Shown here piece by piece: positions 44,777 to 53,209 of a stretch of 64,000 nucleotides of DNA (the stretch's first letter is position 1; each line of letters starts with the position of its first letter). Below the pieces are notes generated by a model. The model saw nothing but the letters and a program-made list of their open reading frames with translations. It did no database searches and had not been told where the DNA came from. The translations under genes and the position numbers were made by a program. The DNA is from Bacteroidota bacterium (lineage in GTDB: Bacteria > Bacteroidota > Bacteroidia > Bacteroidales > Prolixibacteraceae). The stretch covers positions 47,844 to 111,843 of the forward strand of contig JAHEYT010000036.1 of the NCBI GenBank assembly GCA_023251455.1. The letters run 5' to 3'.

Positions 44777-45955
44777 TTAAGCTATGACTCCAGAACCAAT
44801 TAGTTCGTCGCCTTCGTACCAGGCTGCAAACTGGCCGGAAGTGATGCCTCGCTGTTCGTCATCGAAGATGATGTACATGCCTTCTTCGCGCTGGTAAATA
44901 GTAGCCTTTTCAAGCGGTTGGCGGTAACGGATGCGAAGGTCGTATCTCCGGCTTTCGCCTGAATTCATTACCAAATCAGGACGTATCCAATGGATTTCTT
45001 CCTTTGGAATAAAAAGTCCTGGACGGTACAAGCCCGGATGTTCGGTGCCTTCGCCCACATACAGAATGTTGCGCGATACGTCGGTACCAATCACAAACAA
45101 TGGATCCTGATGACCTCCAATATTGAGCCCTTTGCGCTGTCCAACAGTATAATAATGGGCGCCACGGTGTTCGCCAATCACTTTTCCACTCCATGGTTTA
45201 TATGGAAATTCAGAGCAAAGCTTCCGAAAGTTCTCTTCCGTTTTTTCGATGTTCTTTTTCTTCGCGATAAATTCAGCCGGAACTTCAATCACATTTCCGG
45301 TTTTGGGTTCTAATTGTTGCTGAAGAAAGGTTGGCAAATCGACTTTTCCGACAAAGCAAATACCTTGTGAGTCTTTGCGTTCGGCAGTTGGCAGGTTCTG
45401 CTGACGGGCAATTTCGCGCACTTCAGGTTTTTCCAAATGCCCAATCGGGAACATGGCTTTTGAAAGCTGATACTGATTCAGCTGGCACAAAAAGTAGCTT
45501 TGATCTTTGTTGTTATCTTTTCCGGCGAGCAATTGATGGATCGTTTGTCCGTCCTTTTCAAATTCCGATTTCCGGCAATAATGACCTGTAGCCACAAAGT
45601 CGGCATCGTATTTCAGGCATTCGTCCAAAAAAATATCGAATTTGATTTCGCGGTTGCACAGCACATCAGGATTAGGTGTGCGGCCTTTGCTGTATTCGGC
45701 AAACATATAATCGACTACCCGCTGCTTGTAATCTTTGCTGAGGTCGACAATATGAAACGGGATGTCGAGTTTTTTGGCAACCATTTCGGCAATCATGGCA
45801 TCGTCTTCCCAGGTACAGCGCGATGTTATGGTTCCCGTGCGGTCGTGCCAGTTAACCATGAACAACGCCACCACATCATGCCCCTGTTGCTTCAGCAAAT
45901 ATGCAGCAACACTAGAATCAACACCTCCCGACAATCCTATAACAACACGACTCAT
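44777..45955 (-). CDS. mnmA: tRNA 2-thiouridylase MnmA
   Basis: MnmA thiolates U34 of Lys, Glu and Gln tRNAs. The 392-residue protein has the PP-loop GLSGGVDSSVAAYLL (8-22), the first catalytic Cys in NPDVLCNREIKF (about 102) and the second in GICFVGK (about 200). It is slightly longer than the E. coli protein because of an insertion around 220-245 (EVPAEFIAKKKNIEKTEENF). The transcript leader, from the box at 46003-46010, contains a 20-bp palindrome. Confidence 0.94.
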   Translation of the reverse strand: MSRVVIGLSGGVDSSVAAYLLKQQGHDVVALFMVNWHDRTGTITSRCTWEDDAMIAEMVAKKLDIPFHIVDLSKDYKQRVVDYMFAEYSKGRTPNPDVLCNREIKFDIFLDECLKYDADFVATGHYCRKSEFEKDGQTIHQLLAGKDNNKDQSYFLCQLNQYQLSKAMFPIGHLEKPEVREIARQQNLPTAERKDSQGICFVGKVDLPTFLQQQLEPKTGNVIEVPAEFIAKKKNIEKTEENFRKLCSEFPYKPWSGKVIGEHRGAHYYTVGQRKGLNIGGHQDPLFVIGTDVSRNILYVGEGTEHPGLYRPGLFIPKEEIHWIRPDLVMNSGESRRYDLRIRYRQPLEKATIYQREEGMYIIFDDEQRGITSGQFAAWYEGDELIGSGVIA

Positions 45956-45969
45956 ATCTTTATAACTTA

Positions 45970-45989
45970 AGACGCACGATCGTGCGTCT
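45970..45989. repeat. 20-bp perfect palindrome in the mnmA leader
   Basis: AGACGCACGA is followed by its exact complement, with no loop. It shares AGACGC with the palindrome after lepA (35497-35524). It ends 15 bases before the mnmA ATG. Confidence 0.8.
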
Positions 45990-46002
45990 ATACATTGGTC
46001 TG

Positions 46003-46010
46003 CAAAAGTA
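46003..46010 (-). promoter_or_regulatory. -7 box of mnmA
   Basis: Minus-strand TACTTTTG; transcription would begin near 45997, upstream of the palindrome. Confidence 0.45.
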
Positions 46011-46036
46011 TGGAAAGCGAGGAACTATTCCAAAGT

Positions 46037-46639
46037 TTAGATCAGTTCGTCCTGGTTGATGTCGTTTACGTCTATAATCTTTTTCAGGATGGCATACATG
46101 GTTAGTCCGGAAGCCGATTTGATACCGGTTTTTTCGGAAATGTTTTTGCGGTGCGAAATTACCGTATGGGTGCTAACAAACAGCAGATCGGCGATTTCCT
46201 TATTCGAGTGGCCTTTAGTGACCATTTGCAGCACCTCAATTTCGCGCTTTGTAAGTTCAGTATCCGTATCTTTATTTTGTTCTGAAAGGAATGAATTCAG
46301 GACTTCGTTCACTTTGTAGCAAATCAAAGTTGGCGCGTCGAAAAGGTTGATTGTTTGATTCGAATAAACCGATTCGGAATCTAAATGGAGTGTCAAGAAA
46401 TGGATATTCTGAGCCGCAGTAAGTATTTGGCGAATAAACAAGCTGCTCTTTTCCTGTTCTTCTGCAGTGGCCAGAATTAAAATATGGCCGTTCAACGCCG
46501 GATAGTCGATCAGTTCGTCGCCCCGGTGAAGCAAAATAACTTCATTGGCCAGGCTGCCTTTTAGTATCTCGAAAAGTCCGGTCAGCACCAGGTCTGATTG
46601 GCTGATCGCCACAATGGATATGTTCTGATTGCTATTCAT
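46037..46639 (-). CDS. LuxR-family regulator with degenerate receiver
   Basis: The 200-residue protein has a C-terminal LuxR/NarL HTH (about 128-190: LTKREIEVLQMVTKGHSNKEIADLLFVSTHTVISHRKNI). The N-terminal 120 residues resemble a receiver fold, but the usual phospho-acceptor Asp is not present; the corresponding strand reads HILILATAEEQE. The gene overlaps the hemerythrin gene by 8 bases, so it is likely the output regulator of a hemerythrin-linked response to O2, NO or oxidative stress. The overlap is seen; the response is inferred. Confidence 0.78.
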   Translation of the reverse strand: MNSNQNISIVAISQSDLVLTGLFEILKGSLANEVILLHRGDELIDYPALNGHILILATAEEQEKSSLFIRQILTAAQNIHFLTLHLDSESVYSNQTINLFDAPTLICYKVNEVLNSFLSEQNKDTDTELTKREIEVLQMVTKGHSNKEIADLLFVSTHTVISHRKNISEKTGIKSASGLTMYAILKKIIDVNDINQDELI

Positions 46640-47372
46640 AGCTTACCAACAATTTTTCGAGCTGTTTTACTTTCGGCATCAGAATGTGATCTTCAATCCG
46701 CGAATGGTTTTTCAAGTCTTTTTCGAACATGAAAAGGTTTGCCAGAAAAGCATTTCCGCGATTCTGATCGTAATTTGGCGGTAAATATTTGATGATGATG
46801 TTGGTCAGGTCGTCCATTTTGTCGTCCATGTTCGAATGCTCTTTTTCGAAGCTTGAAATTGAAAACGATGGATATTTTTGAGTAAAACGATCACGAAGTT
46901 CAGGATTTTCGATCACGGCATTGAGTTCCAGAATAAACGGGAACATTTCGCGTTCCTCAAAATTGATGTGAATCACAAATTCCTCCTTAAACTTGGCATA
47001 AAACTTCCGGACCAGTTCATTTTCAGTGTTTTCATCCGGACTGGCCGACAAAAAAAGCTCGATCAGCCGGTCGTTTTCCGGCATCAGGTAATCTTTGTAA
47101 TACTGATGTGTCTTGATCAGATAATCGATAACCATCGAGATCGGGAAGTCGAGCAAACGTTTCTCAGGGAAATACGCCTCGTAATGAAATACATTAATGG
47201 TTTCAACGAAAAAATTGAGGTCAATCCCATTTTCTTCGCAAATATTCCGGATCGTTTTATCGCCAAACCCTAATTTAATGCCTAACCTGTTGATGACCGG
47301 CAACAACGAATGATCTCTGTGAATAACCGAAGCAAGTTTGCTGTTTTCGTTAAACAATTCCATGGCTTTCAT
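46632..47372 (-). CDS. Hemerythrin-domain protein, RIC/ScdA-like
   Basis: The 246-residue protein has an N-terminal ScdA_N-like domain (about 18-60: LPVINRLGIKLGFGDKTIRNICEENG) without the usual Cys. A hemerythrin-like four-helix domain (about 85-240) follows, with candidate di-iron ligands in KTHQYYKDYL, FVIHINFEEREMFPF, EHSNMDD and NHSRIEDHILMP. It is related to RIC/YtfE iron-sulfur-cluster repair proteins. ATG 47363 (MELFNE) is an alternative start. It is cotranscribed with the LuxR regulator. Confidence 0.8.
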   Translation of the reverse strand: MKAMELFNENSKLASVIHRDHSLLPVINRLGIKLGFGDKTIRNICEENGIDLNFFVETINVFHYEAYFPEKRLLDFPISMVIDYLIKTHQYYKDYLMPENDRLIELFLSASPDENTENELVRKFYAKFKEEFVIHINFEEREMFPFILELNAVIENPELRDRFTQKYPSFSISSFEKEHSNMDDKMDDLTNIIIKYLPPNYDQNRGNAFLANLFMFEKDLKNHSRIEDHILMPKVKQLEKLLVSYE

Positions 47373-47433
47373 TATAAAATTTAACCCTATAAAGATGACA
47401 AAATATTCAGGAAAAGGTTCACGGCTGAAAATA

Positions 47434-47462
47434 CGAAAACCCCACTTTCGATGAGGTTTTCG
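47434..47462 (-). terminator. Terminator of the DEAD-box helicase gene
   Basis: CGAAAACC(T/C)CA and TG(A/G)GGTTTTCG form a stem with one mismatch, 20 bases after the stop. The T-tract on the minus strand is short. Confidence 0.55.
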
Positions 47463-47483
47463 GTATCAAATATTTTTGTTCAG

Positions 47484-48812
47484 TTAGCTTCTGTCGGCAC
47501 CGGGGCGTTTACTCCAGAATTTCCTGACAGGTCGCTGTTCGGAGTTACCTGAAGAAGTGCGAATGGTTGGTCTGCTCTCCCTGTTACCAGCTGTTTCCCT
47601 TACTGACTGACCGTTGTGTTCGCGACGGATAGGTTTTCTGGCCACTTTGGCGGGCGCTTTCATTGGCGTAAAATCAGTCAGCGGATACGGATGATCTTCA
47701 ACCACCGGGATGGTTTGCGAGATCAGTCGTTGAATATCGCGCAGGAACGTGATTTCGGTATTATCGCAAAACGAAAGGGCAATACCGCTTTGTCCGGCGC
47801 GTCCGGTTCTTCCGATCCGGTGCACATATGTCTCCGGAATATTCGGAATTTCGAAGTTAATTACATGCGACAAATCGTCCACGTCAATTCCACGGGCAGC
47901 AATATCAGTGGCAACCAGTACGCGAATCTTTCCAGCTTTAAAGTCTGAAAGAGCTTTCTGGCGGGCATTCTGCGATTTATTGCCGTGTATTGCCATGGCG
48001 TTATGACCGTTTTTCTGAAGATGTTGTACCACTTTATCGGCGCCATGTTTGGTCCGTGTAAAAACCAAAGCAGAAACAATCTCCTGATTTCTGAGCAAAT
48101 GAAGAAGCAAACTGCGTTTATCGGCAAAATTCACCATATACATCTGCTGTTCAACCTTCTCAGCGGTAGTCGATTCCGGAGTAACTTCAACTTTCGAAGG
48201 GTTATTCAGGATCGTTTGCGAGAGTTTTACGATATCAGCCGGCATAGTGGCCGAAAAGAACAACGACTGGCGTTCTCTCGGAAGTTCAGCAATAATGCGC
48301 TTTACATCGTGAATAAAACCCATGTCGAGCATGCGGTCGGCTTCGTCGAGCACAAACAATTCAATGCTTCGTAAATCGATGTAGCCTTGATTCATCAAGT
48401 CGAGCAAACGGCCTGGCGTAGCAATCAGAATATCAATACCAGCGCGCAATGCATCGGTTTGCGGACGTTCGCCCACTCCACCGAAGATAACGGTATGTTT
48501 CAGTCCGGCATGGCGCCCGTAAGCTGCAAAACTTTCGCCAATCTGGATCGCCAGTTCGCGTGTTGGAGTTACAATCAGTGACTTAATCTTACGTCTTCCT
48601 TTGGCCGGATTATGCGTTTCGTGCAAAATTTGGATGATCGGAATGGCAAAAGCTGCTGTTTTTCCGGTACCTGTTTGTGCACAACCTAATAAATCTTTTC
48701 GCTGAAGTATGATGGGTATTGCTTGTTCCTGAATTGGGGTTGGTGTTTCGTAACCTTCTGTTTTTAAAGCCCTCAGGATGGGCTCAATCAAATCTAAATT
48801 TTCAAATGACAT
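47484..48812 (-). CDS. DEAD-box RNA helicase, RhlE-like
   Basis: The frame is open to 48902, but ATG 48812 ([16 protein letters not shown]) is the family start, and a TACATTCG promoter-like box at 48874-48881 lies between the two. The 442-residue protein has Q motif [18 protein letters not shown] (I), PTRELAIQ (Ia), DEAD (II), SAT (III), RGIDV (V) and HRIGRTGR (VI). A basic, Arg/Gly/Ser-rich tail follows (about 370-442). It unwinds RNA in ribosome assembly or mRNA decay and is often cold-induced. Confidence 0.9.
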   Translation of the reverse strand: MSFENLDLIEPILRALKTEGYETPTPIQEQAIPIILQRKDLLGCAQTGTGKTAAFAIPIIQILHETHNPAKGRRKIKSLIVTPTRELAIQIGESFAAYGRHAGLKHTVIFGGVGERPQTDALRAGIDILIATPGRLLDLMNQGYIDLRSIELFVLDEADRMLDMGFIHDVKRIIAELPRERQSLFFSATMPADIVKLSQTILNNPSKVEVTPESTTAEKVEQQMYMVNFADKRSLLLHLLRNQEIVSALVFTRTKHGADKVVQHLQKNGHNAMAIHGNKSQNARQKALSDFKAGKIRVLVATDIAARGIDVDDLSHVINFEIPNIPETYVHRIGRTGRAGQSGIALSFCDNTEITFLRDIQRLISQTIPVVEDHPYPLTDFTPMKAPAKVARKPIRREHNGQSVRETAGNRESRPTIRTSSGNSEQRPVRKFWSKRPGADRS

Positions 48813-48976
48813 TTTAATAATTTGGAAAGGCTTTCGAGTCAAACTTTTTTGACCGGCCTTTGTGTTTACGCCGCGAATGTAGTCATTAATCCGACACACC
48901 ACCGAAATTCGGACTTATTTATCGTTTTTTATTGAAAAAGAAGATGTTACGGTAATGTTGAAGAAATGATCAATTA

Positions 48977-49870
48977 TTAATGCCCAATTTTCAGTCTTGC
49001 TCCGTTCTGAATCAAATGGCGTTTATACTTATCTGGAACCGGATATTTTCCAATGTCAATAAGTGGTTTGTTTTTCCCATGGAAGTCGCTTCCACCAGTC
49101 ATCAAGAAAGAACCCTGAATGGAAAAATCAGCAAAATAGCCCATTTGCCTTGCATCGTGATAATTATTAAACGCCTCAAGGCCGACGGCTCCATGTTCAA
49201 ACAGTTCAACAATCAGTTCTTCTTTTCCCTTCAAATTCAGGCCCGGATGTGCAATAATTGGAGTTCCGCCATTGCTTCTCACTAATTCAACCGCATCTGC
49301 AAAATCCATGTAGTTTATTTTTACATAGGCAGGTTTTCCCTGAGCGAAAAAGTCATGATAGAAATTGATGAAAGGCATATCGCTCCTTTCTCCACCGCTC
49401 ATGTAGGGCAACAACTTCGGGTTTGAACGATATTCCTTTTTCGAAAGCAAAACTTCTGCAATCAATTCGCCGCAAGGCAATTTCCCGTTGGCCTTTTCCA
49501 ACACCTCATTTTCGTTAACTTCTATCCCTAATTGATTCAAATTGAAAATCATTTCAGGAAATGAATCCATTACCTTTTTGCGAATCGCCGTTTCTAATTC
49601 GATAAAATCATCGCTAAGCCAATCAATGTTGTATCCCAGCAAATGAAGGTCTGTGCCCTGATAAGAACAGTCGATTTCAATTCCCGGGATAAAATCGATA
49701 CCCGAATTCAGGCAAACGAGAATTGCCTCATTAATGCCTGAAATCGAATTATGATCGGTTATTGACAGCACATTTACGTCATTATGGATACACCTGTCAA
49801 CGATTTCCTGAATTTCAAATTCACCGTCGTTACTATATTTTGAATGCACATGCAGATCGAAGGTATTCAT
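48977..49870 (-). CDS. PHP-domain phosphoesterase
   Basis: The 297-residue protein has the PHP metal motifs DLHVHSKYSNDGE (5-17), ITDHNSISG (about 38-46), the GIEIDC segment, GGTPIIAHPGLN and, near the C-terminus, GGSDFHGKNKP. This set is typical of the RNase AM/YciV-like (5'-3' exonuclease or 3',5'-bisphosphate phosphatase) group. It lies 11 bases downstream of the serine hydrolase gene. Confidence 0.82.
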   Translation of the reverse strand: MNTFDLHVHSKYSNDGEFEIQEIVDRCIHNDVNVLSITDHNSISGINEAILVCLNSGIDFIPGIEIDCSYQGTDLHLLGYNIDWLSDDFIELETAIRKKVMDSFPEMIFNLNQLGIEVNENEVLEKANGKLPCGELIAEVLLSKKEYRSNPKLLPYMSGGERSDMPFINFYHDFFAQGKPAYVKINYMDFADAVELVRSNGGTPIIAHPGLNLKGKEELIVELFEHGAVGLEAFNNYHDARQMGYFADFSIQGSFLMTGGSDFHGKNKPLIDIGKYPVPDKYKRHLIQNGARLKIGH

Positions 49871-49881
49871 AGCAAAAATTG

Positions 49882-51192
49882 TTACTCTTCAATTGCGCTA
49901 TACAAAATGGCAGCGACACGATCAAAAAACTCTCCGTGCTGAAAACCATTAATCTGCATCATGCCAACAAAAATCAGCTCTTCCTTGGGGTCGATCCAAA
50001 ATTTCGTGGTAAAATATCCGCCCCATTCGTAGGTTCCGGGCGATTTCGAGTTAATGCCCTTTCCCTGATCGGTGCGCAAATTAAAGCCAAGACAAAACGT
50101 ATCGCCCGGCTTGCTGCTGTAACCCTTTCCATGCTGGTTCAGACTAATCATTTGGTCACCGGTCATTACCTCAATCGTCTTCCGACCCAGAATTCGTTTG
50201 CCGTTATAAACACCATTATTCAGCAGCGACTGAATAAAAATGGCGTAATCCATCGCTGTTGAAGACAGTCCGCCACCGCCAGCATAGTGGCCAATGTCCG
50301 AATTTTTTGGATAATCAGAGTTCGATACCAGCGGATCGTTGGTCAGCATCTGAAAGTTATTGTTGGCATCGTAACCATAAATTGGCACCAATCTCGACTG
50401 CTTTTCTTTGGGCAGATAGAAATAGGTGTCCTTCATGCCAAGCTGTTCAAAAATATGCTTGCGGAAATAGTCTCCTAATTTTTCTCCGGAAACGACCTCG
50501 ATTACACGGCCAAGCACGTCCATGTTCAGGCCGTACATAAAATGATCGCCGGGTTGAAATGCCAGAGGTACCGCAGCCAACCGGTTGATAAATTCTTCGG
50601 TGGTCCAGCTCGGATGCGACAAACCAACGCCCAGCATGTTATTCTTTTTATAGACAGCCATAATTTTCCCGGGATAAAAATCGCCATACGCAATGCCAGA
50701 AGTATGCGTCAGCAATTGGCGCAAAGTAATGGGCGATTTAACTGGCACTGTGGTGTAAGTCGAATCTTTTTCATTGAAGGTATCGAGTACCTGCGTCTTT
50801 TTAAACGCCGGAATGTAATCCTGAACAGCATCGTCGAGACCAAGTTTACCTTCTTCATACAATTGCATGATGGCTACCGAAGTAATCGCTTTGGTCATCG
50901 AGCAAATACGGAAAATATCGTCCTTTTTGTAAGGCACCTTTTTATCGGTACTCCTGAATCCAAAGGTTTTGTTGTACACAACCTGGTTGTCGCGGGCAAT
51001 CAGGAAAACACCTCCCGGAATATATCCCTTGTTCACATAGTTCTGAATGAACTGATCTAGCATCTGAAGCCTTTTTTCGGATACACCAACCATTCCGGAA
51101 GAACCTTCAGCTAAAACATCGGAAGGGCGCTGTGCCCATGCCGGAAACTGAGTTATTATCAGCAGAATAAATGCAATTAATCTGATGCGCAT
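49882..51192 (-). CDS. Secreted class C beta-lactamase-family serine hydrolase
   Basis: The 436-residue protein has a signal peptide (to about 20, PAWAQ) and the SxxK motif SMTK near 98 (FRICSMTKAITSVAI). A Tyr region (MYGLNMDVLGRVIEVVSGEKLG) and a C-terminal GGYFTTKFWIDP stretch take the place of KTG. It is more likely an esterase or peptidase (EstB/Pab87-like) than a true beta-lactamase. It forms an apparent pair with the PHP gene. Confidence 0.83.
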   Translation of the reverse strand: MRIRLIAFILLIITQFPAWAQRPSDVLAEGSSGMVGVSEKRLQMLDQFIQNYVNKGYIPGGVFLIARDNQVVYNKTFGFRSTDKKVPYKKDDIFRICSMTKAITSVAIMQLYEEGKLGLDDAVQDYIPAFKKTQVLDTFNEKDSTYTTVPVKSPITLRQLLTHTSGIAYGDFYPGKIMAVYKKNNMLGVGLSHPSWTTEEFINRLAAVPLAFQPGDHFMYGLNMDVLGRVIEVVSGEKLGDYFRKHIFEQLGMKDTYFYLPKEKQSRLVPIYGYDANNNFQMLTNDPLVSNSDYPKNSDIGHYAGGGGLSSTAMDYAIFIQSLLNNGVYNGKRILGRKTIEVMTGDQMISLNQHGKGYSSKPGDTFCLGFNLRTDQGKGINSKSPGTYEWGGYFTTKFWIDPKEELIFVGMMQINGFQHGEFFDRVAAILYSAIEE

Positions 51193-51289
51193 GTGTGAAT
51201 GTTTTAGGTTTAAAAAGGAATAATTTGAATGCTGAAAATTAGAGAATTAATTTGAATCCGGCATTGGATTCAATGCCTTAATACTGAAT

Positions 51290-52339
51290 TTAACAAAGAA
51301 AATAATACAGTATTCCGAAGAATAACGACCCGAAAAGAGAGAAGGCTACATACAAACCAAACACTTTTGGGGTGGTGATTCCGTAAACAGCTGCCATCGC
51401 CGGAATAGTTGTCAATGGACCCGAAATCAGGAAAGCAAGCGCTGCCCCTGGATGCAAGCCAAGTTGAAGCAAACCTCCAACCAACGGCAATGCGGTGAGG
51501 TTGCTGGTGTAAACCGGAACGCCAACCAATGCTGCAATAACAACCGATACAAGACCTTGCTGATTCAATAATTTTCCAATCCATTCCTGCGGAACGTACA
51601 GATTGATCAAGGCATTCAGGAAAAAGGCCAGCCCCATAAATTTGGTGATCATCCATACTGATTTCAGCGATTCTTTCATCAACTTCTGTCGGAAAGTAGG
51701 TTCGTCAACTGATTTGCTGCACGTACAAGAGGTGGGCTGCTCTTGTCGGTCAACTTTTTCAACACAGCAATTAATTGCCATTCCTGAAAACTGTAATTCG
51801 GCCTGACGATTCTGCTGAAATGCAAGAACTGATTTTACTTTCTGGAATTCAGTTCTTACCACAGTCTGAAAGTTCGGATGGACTGCTTTTTCCTTTTTCG
51901 GCTTGAGATAAGTAGTAATGTAACCCGATCTGACTAAAAAATGAGTAATAACTCCTGCAATGATGCTCAATGCAAACGTGCTGACCAGGCGCCAAACTGC
52001 CAGTTTCCAACCCAACACTGACACACTCAGGAAAAATATTTCGGGATCCATGGATGGCGAAGCCACCCAAAAAGCAAACACTGGTGCGAGCGGAACCCCG
52101 CCAATCAATAGCGCTGTAATAACCGGAATGACGCCGCACGAACAAAACGGACTGATAGCGCCGATCAACGTGGCCAAAAAGATGGACAACCACGGCGATT
52201 TGGTCATCACAACTTTGAAATATTTCGAAAAATCACTGAGTTTCATCCATACCGCCAGCGGAATGGTTACCAATAAATACGGCCAAACGTGAATAAACGA
52301 CTTCAGGATAAAATTGAGGATGTAGCTAATCTGTTCCAT
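51290..52339 (-). CDS. SO_0444-family Cu/Zn efflux permease
   Basis: The 349-residue inner-membrane protein has about eight membrane segments and the hallmark CSC at 66-68 (SPFCSCGVIPVIT), with a matching PVYTSNLTALPL repeat in the second half. A large cytoplasmic or periplasmic loop carries Cys191, Cys192, Cys205 and Cys207 (CCVEKVDRQEQPTSCTC), suiting metal binding. The family (permease, DUF318) exports thiophilic metals. Upstream lie the phased palindrome array and a SigZ gene whose product also ends in Cys clusters, pointing to a metal response. Confidence 0.8.
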   Translation of the reverse strand: MEQISYILNFILKSFIHVWPYLLVTIPLAVWMKLSDFSKYFKVVMTKSPWLSIFLATLIGAISPFCSCGVIPVITALLIGGVPLAPVFAFWVASPSMDPEIFFLSVSVLGWKLAVWRLVSTFALSIIAGVITHFLVRSGYITTYLKPKKEKAVHPNFQTVVRTEFQKVKSVLAFQQNRQAELQFSGMAINCCVEKVDRQEQPTSCTCSKSVDEPTFRQKLMKESLKSVWMITKFMGLAFFLNALINLYVPQEWIGKLLNQQGLVSVVIAALVGVPVYTSNLTALPLVGGLLQLGLHPGAALAFLISGPLTTIPAMAAVYGITTPKVFGLYVAFSLFGSLFFGILYYFLC

Positions 52340-52448
52340 TTTAAATTGTTTTCTGGTGAATAATTTTTTCTTTCATCAGATAGACGCAATTTTTATGAAT
52401 GGACGCTAGAAGATATGGCTTAATTTTCTTCTTCTACAGGGAATTTTC

Positions 52449-52627
52449 CTCAAAAAGATCCGACATCCTGCCTTTGAGGTGGTTGAGGGTACCTAAAAGG
52501 TCCAATTTCCTACCTTTTTCAGGGAACGTTTCATCTAAAAGGTTCGGCATTCTATCTTTTAGGTGGTCCGGAGTATCTAAAAGATCCGATGTTCTACCTT
52601 TTAGGTGGTGGTGGGTACCTCCGAGGT
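52449..52627. repeat. Array of nine palindromic sites at exact 21-bp pitch
   Basis: Sites approximating ACCT-NNN-AGGT are centred at 52454, 52475, 52496, 52517, 52538, 52559, 52580, 52601 and 52622. Good examples are ACCTAAAAGGT (52491-52501), ATCTTTTAGGT (52554-52564), ATCTAAAAGAT (52575-52585), ACCTTTTAGGT (52596-52606) and ACCTCCGAGGT (52617-52627). The sites at 52454 and 52517 are degenerate. Viewed as a tandem repeat the unit is 42 bp. It lies between sigZ and the Cu/Zn exporter gene. Confidence 0.85.
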
Positions 52628-52648
52628 GGTATGTAAGGATGGGATCGC

Positions 52649-53209
52649 CTAATTTCTATGTTGATTGCAGCAACAACAATGAATTGGGTGGTATCCGATG
52701 ACTGTACCGTACTTATCGAATTCGTAATGGCAACAATTCATCAGTAAATCGCTCAACTTGTAACGGGCACGGACAACACGCGATTTGGCTGCTGTGTATG
52801 AAATTCCGGCTTGTTCGGCGTAATCTTTTATGCTTACACCAGCCAGCTCAACCTGACAAAGTGCCTGGCAATCCTGCTCCGGAAGGTCTTCCATAAAAAG
52901 AACCATGTCGCGGATCGTCTGGGTCATGGCTTCATCCGATTCGGGTTCAGTATCAATAGTTTCAGGCACTTCCTCAACCGATATAGGATTATTTTTCCGG
53001 TAATGATCGTTAATAATGTTTCGGGCAATCTGGAAAACCCACGACTGTACTTTGGCTTCGTCTCGCAGGCTGTCGATTTTGGAATGTATCCGGATAAATG
53101 TTTCCTGAAGCAAATCATCTGCTAGAGCCTCATCTTTCACTTTATTCAGGATGAAACGCCGCAATGTTTCGCTAAAACGATTCCATAGTTCAGTTGTTTT
53201 ATGACTCAT
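52649..53209 (-). CDS. sigZ: RNA polymerase sigma factor SigZ-like, with Cys-rich tail
   Basis: The 186-residue group IV sigma factor has region 2 (DEALADDLLQETFIRIHSKI...QSWVFQIARNIINDHYRK) and region 4 (DCQALCQVELAGVSIKDYAEQAGISYTAAKSRVVRARYKL). The C-terminal tail has Cys159, Cys160, His161, His174, His177 and four consecutive Cys at 178-181, then a His at 184. Such a tail suggests metal sensing. Its ATG overlaps the HAD gene stop by 4 bases. No anti-sigma gene is adjacent, which fits direct metal control but does not prove it. Confidence 0.82.
   Translation of the reverse strand: MSHKTTELWNRFSETLRRFILNKVKDEALADDLLQETFIRIHSKIDSLRDEAKVQSWVFQIARNIINDHYRKNNPISVEEVPETIDTEPESDEAMTQTIRDMVLFMEDLPEQDCQALCQVELAGVSIKDYAEQAGISYTAAKSRVVRARYKLSDLLMNCCHYEFDKYGTVIGYHPIHCCCCNQHRN

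Noticed and set aside
48812..48902. ATG 48902 as the helicase start
   Set aside because: The extra 30 residues precede the family start and contain a promoter-like box.
52399..52701. 100-residue open frame with 14-residue repeats on the plus strand
   Set aside because: The 42-bp repeat is divisible by three, so an open frame arises automatically. It has no ribosome-binding site or signal, and it overlaps the 3' end of sigZ.
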